From positions 13,831,740-13,895,739 of the forward strand of contig NC_069099.1 in assembly GCF_947172395.1 (NCBI RefSeq): a stretch of DNA of 64,000 bases, read 5' to 3'. Position numbers and translations under genes: made by a program. This document shows positions 34,101 to 46,100 of the stretch, piece after piece (position 1 is the first letter of the stretch; every line of letters begins with the position of its first letter). The notes beneath the pieces are model-generated. The model made no database searches. It was not told the origin of the DNA and saw only the letters and a program-made list of their open reading frames with translations. This DNA is from Bicyclus anynana (Eukaryota; Arthropoda; Insecta; Lepidoptera; Nymphalidae).

Positions 34101-37100
34101 CTAAAATTTTCTAAACATAAAATCAACAACAGTTTCTAAAGCAAGAGTCATAAATGTTCAAAGTCAAGTAATTTGTCGACAGATCTCAACCAATCCCTGA
34201 TGACTCGTCGGGTAAGTCAGGCGCCAAGTTCTACCAGAGCTACGATAGGCTGTTCATCCTCAAGACGTTGACTTCCGAGGAGGTTGAGAGAATGCATTCG
34301 TTCCTTAAGCACTATCACCCGGTGAGTATATACATATTTTTTTAACCCCCAGCGCAAAAAGAGGTTATAAGTTTGACGTGTCCGTCAGTCTGTCTACCAT
34401 AGCTCCTGAACGGATGAATTCTTAGATATTTTTAACGAAAATCGGTTGAGCCGTTTAAAAGTTGGGAAGAATAACCGAATGTCTGCAAATACATATTGAT
34501 GACATGATCGAGAGTGCAATAAATAATTTCATGACCTTCGGAGGTTATTCCAAATTTTTAATTTTATATTATACTGAGTTCAAAGAGTGATAAAAACAAA
34601 TCACATAAATATATTATGTATATAACGTATGTTTGTGTGGTTTTGGATGGTGTTTTCATAATTTAAGTTTATATATTTTTTCGGGGAAGAAATGTCAAAC
34701 AAGGGTTTGTATGATTCGTTATGGATGTAGTTTTTTATGTATACATACAAATGCATATTGTATTAGGTATATATTGATTTCTGATATCATAATACACGGC
34801 CGATTACGATAAAATCTTAAAAATAAAGATTAGCGAATGATTAGGTCATGAAATGATTCACGGTTTTCAGAATTTGTATCCTATCTGATGTATTTTATTA
34901 TTATTTCATATCTAAAACATTTATGCTATCTAATCTCTATGCACACAGTAGAACTGATGATATATGTGAATGTATTTATTTATGTTTCCTTGCATATCCC
35001 CGTAATAACAGATATGTATAAATATGACATAGTGTAGTGTTAGATTTATTAGGTATACATTAGTATATATTTATCATGATGACAATATACTAACACGATT
35101 TATGTTATGCATTGTTAAAACATGTAAACTCACAATTGTTTGCATTTATTGATAAGTAGGCCTAACATGCGACCCATGACATATTGTTACGAGTTCTTCG
35201 AGTACGGGTAGTATTTACATTCATAATTTATAAAAAGGATGTATCCGGATAAGCCAGACATCATTTTGGCCGGACACGGAATCAAAAGGCTTACGTATGT
35301 CCGGCTTTATTACGCCTGGCAACACTACCTGTAGCTTATAGGACGGTAGCCTACATTACCAGTTAAATAACAGCGAAGACTACCTAGATTTCGCTGTTAT
35401 TGTATGCATTTGTTACTGTCAAAGCCCGTACAGTGGTAAATGTTAGGTCTTACTGGTAAATCCTAAAGTCAGCCACTGACGTTCAAGTAATTTGACATGC
35501 CAACAGCGCTAACAGCTTGACAACCGATAAAACTGATCGTGTGTTAGTCATATGTACATGACATCATAACGATCGCGACCAACACACGATCAGTTTTATC
35601 GGACGTCAAGTCGTTAGCGTTGCAGGCATGTGGGTTACTTGGATGGTGAGTGACTAGCATAAGATTTACCATGATGAGTTGGTACACAGGGATTCGAAAA
35701 TAAGGGTCATTTTTCGGGCTTTTACCATAAGAATTTGGTACATGTTGTGTTTTACCACTGACTGGTAAATGTTGATTTTGGTCTCAATTAAGACATGAGC
35801 GCCGCGTCTGGGGGACTTCTTTCATGAAAAGGACTATACGTATTTGTCCACTTGATGTGAAGGGAATAATCAATAACCATCATCTATAGCAAAAGACACT
35901 TCGTACACCCAAACGACACCACGTAATGTAACTAACCGCTGTTCTAAGGGCGAAACTTAAGGTGTCAAGCCTAATGTGCCTGTAATTATGCCAGCACACA
36001 GGTGTCAGGAAACATAAATACTTGGAGGTTATTCCAGTCTTTAGCTGTTTAGTTATCGTTGAAGGGTTAGCTGCGTTTGGAGCGGTCGCTTGGATATCAA
36101 ACCACGTAGGGTTGCAACTTTTCGTGGCGTTTCGAAAAAAAAGCAATAATGTAAAGTTGTTGAGCATACTTTCAGGTGTTTTCAGGGTCTAAATGTGATA
36201 TTTCGTTTGTCCCCAGTACATAGTGGAGAGACACGGCAAGACGCTCCTGCCCCAGTACCTGGGCATGTACCGGCTCACCGTGGACGGCATCGAGCACTAC
36301 CTCGTCGCCACCAGGAATGTGTTCTCCAACCACCTCAACATTCACAAGTAAGATATCACTAGCCAATGACTTTTGGGGACTTTATATGTGTATCAATCTC
36401 AATTCAAGGCTCCTGCATTTAACGGCGCCTTGCGAGTTGCAATTCATTTGATGTTCACAAGGAATCGCCCTTGGGACCCCAATGTGACATCTCTTCGAAC
36501 TATGTTCCCCGCCCTTTGCCACTTCACAATTTAATCTGTAAGATAATATTATATGACTTAAAAAATTATGATATTATTTTATGGCTCATTAACTACTTAT
36601 CGATTTCTAAATTCTTCATCTCACTCCCAAAAATCACAAAAGCAAAGGAAAGAAAAGGAAGGCACGGGCATGTATTAAATGAAAGTATTGTCGTTAAGAA
36701 TACTAAAAAAACGATATCACTTTAGATTTAGAAGCTAGCGTCTAATAAATAATTATTTCATTCATTAAAAAAGTATTTCATTAACAATTTCCTAGTCCTC
36801 TTAGTAAGTCTATGGTCTAAGGACGCACCTTGACATCGAAATTACCGACAAATGTCGACCAATAGCTGGAATCGATCAGAAATATAGCTCTCACTTTCGT
36901 CCCATCGCAATGTTTGATTTGGTCGACATTCGTCTTTTTCACGTCTCTTGCCATTGTTTTTTACTGAAGGTATGTTAATTATTCACAGAAAATACGACCT
37001 GAAAGGGTCAACAGTGGACCGCGAGGCGTCGGAGAAGGAGCTAGAGAAGGAGCTGCCGACTCTGAAGGACAACGACTTCATCAAGCAGGGCGTGAGGATC

Positions 37101-40100
37101 GACATCGGCGACGCCGCCAAGGAGAAGTTGCTGGAAACTTTGACGGCGGACGTTGATGTATGTATTAGATTCGATAGAATTCGTTTTACCCACATTTTGG
37201 CCGTGATATCTTACAGTTTCATCATCGTAATCATATCAGCTGATAGACGTCCACTGCAGGACATAAGCCTTTTGTAGGGACTTCCAAACACCAAGATCTT
37301 GAGCCGCCTGCATCCAGCGACTCCCTGCGAGTCGCTTGAAGTCCAACATTGCGCTTTTAAGAATCTGCTATCGTAATTTTTGCAGTTTGGTGGGTTCTTA
37401 AACATTTTTGTCTCATGGACTACTTGTCATGTTTTGGTTTTTCAGTAGACACACTGGGGTTAATAATAGTTGAAAGTTATAAGAAAGTCTAGGATATTCA
37501 AGTTATGGACGGTTATTTAGTGATAGAAACTAAATATTTATTTAGATATTGGTATCGAAAGTACTTTTGCTTATATATCACCGGACCAACATTGCAATAG
37601 CTAGTCTGTAACTTTTGAACTTGTCTTAGATGAGAACACAGTAGAGATTGACTTTTTATAGATCTTTATTGGAGTTTACTCCTTAAGAATAGATTTTTTA
37701 TATATAAGGCGCCCGGTATGAGAAAAATCCGATACTCCTTAACAATCGATTTTTCATTTATACCCCTCGGTACGTTTTTTGTGCGCAACCTATTCTGCGC
37801 ACCTTTCACCGTACGTAGCCGCCATAGCGTGCACATGCCTAGCGCGTCCGCACGCACGTGCACGCTGTTGGCGGGCGCGCACGCAGCGCTGCACCTCGGT
37901 TGCGCACCTTTCACTTTTCAGGCGTTGCTATTGAAAAGAGTAAACTCCATTCGTGCGACGGAGCTGACACACTTTTTTTCTAACACAATCAATTTAACAA
38001 TTATACAGTGCTCTGTCGTTTTAATCAATCAATCAATCAATTTATTTATTTGCAGATACATGCATTATATATATATACAGGTGGTCGGTAGATGTAGATG
38101 GTAAATGTGTCTTGCCAATTTGGCATGCAAATTATTTATTAAGTTTCCGCGGTGTGTCTAAAATAACCAATAAAACTTTATTTTTGTCAAAGAGTTATAT
38201 AGTATAATTTGGTGGACAGTTCCTAACGAAGCTGCATCTCATGGACTATTCGCTGCTACTGGGCGTGCACGAGTGCGGGCGAGGCGAGGCCGAGGCGGAG
38301 GCGGCGAGACAGCGCGAGGCCGAGGCGGACAGCGAGGCGGACTCGGACAGCGATAGCGATACTGAGAACAGACACGGAGACAGGTATAGTAAGCTGCTCC
38401 TCATGGACTGTTCGCTGCTGCTGGGCGTGCACGAGTGCGGGTGAGGCGAGGCCGAGGTGGAGGTGGATTTACACCTCGTGGAGGTGGGTTTACAATTTAG
38501 GTGTAAACAAACTACGTAGGTTATATTATGAAACACGGTTAAAACTTACGTCACAAAACGTCGGAGTATGCCCGACTAGTTTCGAACCCATACAGTGGAA
38601 TTCATAGACGTTGCGGGGGCTCCTCTAGGGGACCGTTCTCCGCTGAGTGTCGAATTCGCAAACGCATATACTCGTAGTTTAAATTGTTTGAAACAGCTGT
38701 GTTTCATAATAAATTAATATGAATAACACTCACGATTGTTTAAATTTTCTTTTTAGCAGACTCAGAAGTGATTACAAAAATAAGAAAACTAATGTCGAAC
38801 AAAGGTTACGATTCACAACATTTGCCAGGACAACTTAATTAACAAATCAAACTGTAACCATAATAAGACCTTGAGTGAAATCACGCACTTGTGAACGATG
38901 TGTGTAGGGTTAAAGGTACCTTTGACTGATAACAAACACTCCCCTTTTCCACACAAGTCACTCTCCCATAAGAATTACTCTACAAGAGATGTGGACGGCT
39001 CGAACGCCATGAGCACACTGAAGTCGTCCGTACCGCAAGTCGTTGCAACGCGGCGATTACATTTTAAACGTAGTTTATAGTGTCCCGCCTTAGTTATTTG
39101 AGTAGGTAGGTACTAATATTAATAATGAAAAGTAAGTAAATAATTATTATTAACAAGTATATTAAAATAAATCAACCGGCGGGCACAAATTTATATAACG
39201 TGGGTACAGGCCTTAATAATATATTTCACTTCTGTCCATTAATGCCCGCACTCCCCTGCAATCCACGGCGGCAGCAACGAGAACGCGACGACGAACTTGT
39301 CCACCAGGGGCAGCGGCAGGCAGGAGGGAGTCACGACAATTAGGGTTCTCAGTGAAGGCACGTCGCGCAGCTCGCCAAAACAGGCAACCTCGCGCCCAAC
39401 AATTTTGTTCTTGAAGTACTAACTCCGCTCCTGGAATACGTCATTGCCACTTCTAAGTAAACATTCTCGTTTTAGCCACCACCGGCAACGCTGCAAGTTC
39501 GTACGACCATACCAGAATTGCCGATGGTAGGTGACATCAAAACGGAATTTACAAATATTAATAAATTGAATGAATTTAAAATGTAATCGAAGTAATATAC
39601 AAAAGCAGAAGGTAGTCAAAGAAAAGAATGATGCAATATTCTACATAGTTACATTATTAGAATCAAGTTATAACAGCGTATAAGCTAAATGAATGAAATG
39701 AAATAAATGCTGCAAGAAGGAAATATATACTGAAATTTGGAAAAAGTTTATAAAATTAAAATCACAAACTATAATTGATTATTTTAACAACTCGTATCTA
39801 ATCTTGTTTTATATACTATTCAAAACTTACCCTATAGCGGGAACGATTTAGCACAATATTATAATATATTGGAATTAGCAGTATTTGGTAATTGAGTATA
39901 AAAACTGCAGACGGCAGCGTCGGTCGCGCGAATTAGTGACGCGACCGTGCTTTAACAGACGTTAGTTCTGACTGGCCTGCCTACAAGGTCAAATCGCGAC
40001 GTCAGCCGTCTAACAGTAAACCCGGCAAAAACCGCCGCGCGCGACTCGATGTCGAGCGCGAGCTTCAGTTACCAACAAAATAATGTTGCAACATTAAATT

Positions 40101-43100
40101 TGTAACTTTTACAAATTTATTGTTACATTACCCCGCCGGCCCTTACAAGGGTTTTATTTTAATGATAAAATCCGCAGTAATTAGTGAAACGATCATATTA
40201 TTATGATTTTGTTTACTATCATTATTTTTACCACCATGTTGCATGTCTGTCAGCACAGCTGAGAAATAAGTATGCAACCAAGAGTGTAATTAAACTAAGT
40301 ATATAAAAATAAATTATGTGAGTTATAAAAAAAATTACGAATATATTTATAATAATGCATGTTAACCCTAATTATCATATTTGACTTATTATTTTTAAGT
40401 CTTTTATATGCCAGGTGCCTAAGCATTTACCAGACATATCTGCCAAGACATAAACTAATGGAGACTTTTTTTCTATAATGCGACATTTTATGAATTTAGG
40501 GGCTAGTTTCTTACTGAAAAATTTATCTTTATCACTTAAAACGTATGTACGTTTCATGACAATATCTCCTACATTATACTCAAAGGGCTTCCGTCTTGAA
40601 TTATATTTTTCTGAATTTTTGACGTGAGCGTGATATAACGATTTTTGAACTTGATCGAAAATATTGCACATAAAGCTAGAGTTTTCAGCGTATATGTCCC
40701 GCGGCATGAATACAATTTCGTCACCTAAATCAGTGTCAGTGTAGTGAGAACCACAGATTACTGTTTCTCGCCCAAAAACTAAAAATGAAGGAGTAAAACC
40801 TGTCGCCTCATTCACAGAGTTATTTATGGCAAATTGAACACTAGGTATAAACAAATCCCACGAACGGTGATCATTATCCACAAACATAGAAATACAGGTT
40901 ATAATTGTTTTGTTGTATCGCTCCACAGTATTAACTTGTGGGGTATATTTTGGAGTAAAATATATGTTTGGAATACTATATTTTTTGAATAGGTCATTAG
41001 TGTGATTACTAACAAGTTGGGGTCCATTGTCAAGGAGAATGGTCTGAGGGACGCCGTGAATCAAAAATACCTGTTCCTCTAATATTTTAACGATAATTTG
41101 GGAAGTTGCTTGTTTAATTGGGAAAATTTGACAGAATTTTGAAAAACAACACGTTATAACTAAAATGAATTTGTTTTGTTTTTTTGTTACGGGCAACGGG
41201 CCCATTAGGTCAACAGAAATCATCTGATAAGGTCTAGAGCATTGTTTGGGGCGACCCATTTCACCAAGAGTGGGATGGTTTTGGGGCTTGTATTGAAGAC
41301 AAGTGGAACATGAACCTACATATTTTGCGATATCTCGGTACATTCCTGGCCAGAAGTATCTAAGGGCGATACGCCTGTAAGTCTTAAAAATGCCCAAGTG
41401 ACCAGCCGTTGGGTTGTTGTGATTTTCCCTGATAACGTTATCCCTAAACTCTGATGGAACCACTTCCTTCCATGAAAATTCATTTGTGAGATGGCATTTG
41501 TTCTTGGATAGTCGAAATAAGATGTTATTTTTTATTAAGTAATTAGGAAAGTTAATTGGGTTGTTAAGACAGTTATTATAAATGTTTTTATACCAATCAT
41601 CGCTAGTAGTCGCAAATGATTTGGCAGTGTTAATTACGGAAACCGGATGAGCTCTAGATAAGGCGTCAGGAATAACGTTATCAGGACCGCGACGGTGTTT
41701 GATTTCAAAATCAAATGAAGATAATCGAACACCCCAACGGGCTAGGCGACCTGTAGGGTTGCTAATGGATAAAAACCATTTAAGTGCGCTATGGTCTGTA
41801 TAAACTGTAAAGGGTTGACCGTTTTCTACGTAGCAACGCCAATGTTCCAACGCAACTACTACAGCTAAAGTCTCGCGTTCTGTAACGCTGTAATTCCTTT
41901 CCGCTCCAGTCAATGATCTGCTCATATAGGCAATAGGTCGTTCCTTGCCATCAATATACTGCGTGAGCATTGCACCTATTCCATAGCTGCTCGCATCCGT
42001 ATGAACTTGGAAAGGAAGTTCATAGTTTGGACATGAGAGAACCGGAGCAGACACAAGACATGTCTTCAATTTTTTAAAAGCCACGTCTGCTTCTTCAGTC
42101 CATCGAAAAGGTGGAGCGTTTTTCTTACTCGAGGTCAGTTTATTAAGTGGTCCTGCTATCGTGCTAAAATTTGGCACAAACCTACGGTACCACGTAGCGG
42201 TGCCTAAAAAACGTTTTACTTCTTTACGGTTCGTAGGAGTAGCATAATTGAGGATAGCTTCTACTTTATCCGGATCAGTTCGCAGCCCTTTCGCATCGAC
42301 TACGTATCCTAAGTATTTGAGCTGACTTCGAAAAAATTCACATTTATCCAAATTAATGGTCAAGTTAGCTTTTCGTAATTTGTCTAGGACCCGAAGCAAT
42401 AGGGAAACGTGGTCATCAAATGTGTTTGAAATGATAATGATATCGTCTAGGTACGCGAATATACGGTGATCTACTTCACCTAGCAATGCGTCTACTAGTC
42501 GCTGCTGAGTAGCTGGAGCATTGGTCAGTCCAAATGCTGTGGTTTTAAAGCGCAGCGTTCCACGGTTCGGGACGTAAAAAGCTGTCTTGTCTCGATCTTC
42601 CTCTGCTATAGGAATTTGCCAAAAGGCTTTAGAAAGATCGAGGCTGGTTAAGTAACGTGCATCACGCAAATTATCGAGAATTTCTGAAATGTACGGTAAA
42701 TTATACGCATCTCGTTTCGTGACCGAATTGAGCTTCCTACTGTCCAAACAAAAACGTGGCTGGCCATTCTTTTTAGTAACTAGGAGAACGGGCGATTGCC
42801 AAGAGCTCTCACAGGGTTCGATTACATCTAATGCCAGCATTTCGTCTACTTGTTCGACTAGGATTCTTTGTTTTTCAGGAGAGAGCCTATAGTACCTCTG
42901 CCTGATCGGTGGTGAATCGCCAGTATTAATGCGGTGAGTTATTAAATGAGTCCGACCTAATCCTTTATGTTCAAAGGAAATATCGTGAAATTGTTTTATA
43001 ACATTATCTGCAGTCGCCTTTTGAGTGCTATCTAAATTATCATAAGAGTGAATTAGATTTTCTGAATTACTACAATTTAGATCAATTAACGGTTCATTTG

Positions 43101-46100
43101 ACAAAGCAATTGAACCTAAGTATTTGGGACATAATTTAAAAGCCCGCCAAAAATCAATTCCTAATATAAGAGAGTAACGAATTTCTGGGACAACGTAAGT
43201 TTTTATAATATGAAATTGAGAATCAAAAGTAATAGGTAAATTTATGTAACCTATACTTTGCAGTATTTGACCACCGGCCGCAGTTACAGATATCGCGTCA
43301 TCTGTAAATATCTTAAAATCGCGATTTAATAAGGTTTTATGCGCATTATTGCCTAGGATAGAAACACTAGAGCCTGAATCAAGAAGACCAGAGGCAATCG
43401 TGTCATTAATTTTTATATTGACATATGGTCGTATATCATCTAAAGGTTTGTAATTCAGAATTGTAGCAATATTGTAAGTGTTAAAAAACCTACGAACAGT
43501 TAATAACCATTCCTCCCATTCTTTTCTATGCACTATAGAATGAGGCTTGCTACAATTCTGAGAATTTAGTTTTTTGAAGGAGTGTTACAATTAGGACAAT
43601 CGGGTTTCTTGACACCTTTGTGACCACATTTAAAGCACAAGATTTCTGTATTTTCACAATTTTTAAAATTATGTGAATTGTTACGACATCTGGGGCAGTA
43701 GGGTAATTTACTAGTAGTATTAGAATTATTATTATTAATAGCGTGCAAATATTTTTCATTAATGTTGTTAGAATTAGGGTTAGTGTAAATAATAGGGTTT
43801 TTGTAACTATTTTGTTTATAATTGTAATTTTGGTTAAGATTTTGTTTTTGCGAATTTACAATTTTTGATTTATACGCAAATTCTGGCGCGACCATAGAAT
43901 CTGAAGGTCCGGCAACAGGCTCACGAAATTGTACCATACGTGAATGAACGTTTTCATAATTTTTACATAATAGACGCAAATGTTCAACAGTTTTAATCTC
44001 TGTTACAGAAGCGAGCGTACTTGCATAGCACGGCCTAATATTATGCAATATAATTTCTAACCTGTCGTCTTCTGATAGGGGCTTCGATAGGCGTGAAAAC
44101 ATACCAGCCAGTATTGATAAATAAATAGTAATGTTCTCTGTTTGGCCCTGGGTTCTAGATCGAATCTCGGCTAATAGACGGTAGTCATAATCGGGCTTAT
44201 CGAAGTCTTGTTTGAGAAGCACGACAAGATCATCCCATGACGACACTTGGTCTTTCACGCTACGGAACCAGTGCAATGCATCTTCGGCAAAAAACTCAGT
44301 AGCAAAAGTAAGAAGTTTCGATCCCGAAATGTTACGAGCCAAGGTAAATTCATTTACACGCTCAATAAAAGAGCGGACACATGACTTCCCATCATATTTC
44401 AACTTGACCACTTCGGAAGGAAATCTACTGTTACCCTCACAAGTAACTGTCACGTTAATTGGTGTGGGCAAAGGTTGGTTATCTGTACTAATACCGACCA
44501 CGGCAAGAGGATCAACACTCTTTAATTTTAAATTTAGTAATTTATCATATAAATTTTTATAAAGCTCACTACATTGTGAGTGTTGATCTGAAGAAGCTTT
44601 ATCGGGTTCAATTCTATTGATCCTATGATAAACGTGGAAGAGAAGATTTTCGATGCGATTTAGTGTATTTTTATCAAAAACCTCTTCCGCAAGGGTTAAA
44701 TTAATTTTATTTAATAGTTCAAAAGTGTAAGATAAATCGTCTGAAGTGTCTAAATGCGAATATAAAATTTCTTCTGAGGGGTATAATTGTGATAATTTAT
44801 TTATTTGCTTTCTTAGCTCTGCTACGGTATTGGCAGGTGTTTCACCTCTAACAGCCACTTCATATTCTAGCTCAGGCTTTTGTAAAGAGAAAAACTTTAT
44901 CGCATGAGACATGTTGGTAAAAATAAAATATAGTGCTAAATCCAATAACAACAAAAATTTCTAATAAATATAAGAAAAGAAAAAAAAAATAGTGAGTAGG
45001 GTAAGTTGTGAATGGCTCATAAAAATTATAAAAGAAAAAATAATTCCGTTCTGTTACAATAATTTAACGGAACGCTTTGGTTTGATGATGAATGGATTAA
45101 GTAGCGAATGAAATGAATGAAATGAACGAGTTAATAGAAAAGGCAAAGATCACAACATAAAACTAAAAATAAAAGATTTTTTTTTTTTTTGTAACTAGTG
45201 TGAACGCAGCTTTAGAATTAAGGTACAGTTATTTCAATACAATGAGAAAAAAAATACAGTGAGAAATTTATAGTGCAGTATAATCTAGTATCAAAATATT
45301 AAATCAAATTAAATTACGAAATAACAAGAATTACAGAAATAAAAGTAATTTGGGGCATTTACCATAGTCACAACAATGAAAAGTACTACGATCACCTTAG
45401 TTACTGCAAACCAACAAAAAAAAATTAAAGCGTTTTACAAAAACAAAAAAAAATACCATCAACAAAACTAGCTATAATTGACAGAAGCGAAAGCCATTAA
45501 ACCACGATCAGGGCGCCAGTGTCCCGCCTTAGTTATTTGAGTAGGTAGGTACTAATATTAATAATGAAAAGTAAGTAAATAATTATTATTAACAAGTATA
45601 TTAAAATAAATCAACCGGCGGGCACAAATTTATATAACGTGGGTACAGGCCTTAATAATATATTTCACTTCTGTCCATTAATGCCCGCACTCCCCTGCAA
45701 TCCACGGCGGCAGCAACGAGAACGCGACGACGAACTTGTCCACCAGGGGCAGCGGCAGGCAGGAGGGAGTCACGACAATTAGGGTTCTCAGTGAAGGCAC
45801 GTCGCGCAGCTCGCCAAAACAGGCAACCTCGCGCCCAACAATTTTGTTCTTGAAGTACTAACTCCGCTCCTGGAATACGTCATTGCCACTTCTAAGTAAA
45901 CATTCTCGTTTTAGCCACCACCGGCAACGCTGCAAGTTCGTACGACCATACCAGAATTGCCGATGGTAGGTGACATCAAAACGGAATTTACAAATATTAA
46001 TAAATTGAATGAATTTAAAATGTAATCGAAGTAATATACAAAAGCAGAAGGTAGTCAAAGAAAAGAATGATGCAATATTCTACATAGTTACATTATTAGA

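Noticed and set aside
33400..34165. Regular repeats that could suggest a CRISPR-like array
   Set aside because: Units drift in sequence and length, there are no unique spacers of constant size, and the context is a eukaryotic intron.
38246..38536. 96-codon Ser-rich minus-strand frame opposite PIP4K exon 7
   Set aside because: Antisense image of the acidic GAG/GCG-rich coding sequence and its duplicate.
38898..39080. Possible alternative PIP4K exon left of the gypsy LTR
   Set aside because: The 60-codon frame has no clear acceptor or donor of matching phase, and the peptide does not align with the kinase.
39419..39619. 66-codon minus-strand frame in both gypsy LTRs
   Set aside because: Its identity in the two LTRs only reflects LTR identity; no known LTR-encoded protein matches.
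39895..39925. Plus-strand TATAAAA followed by a GC-rich segment in the LTR, as a promoter
   Set aside because: It faces against the element's genes; a TATATAAA in the correct orientation exists nearer the LTR end, so no claim is made.
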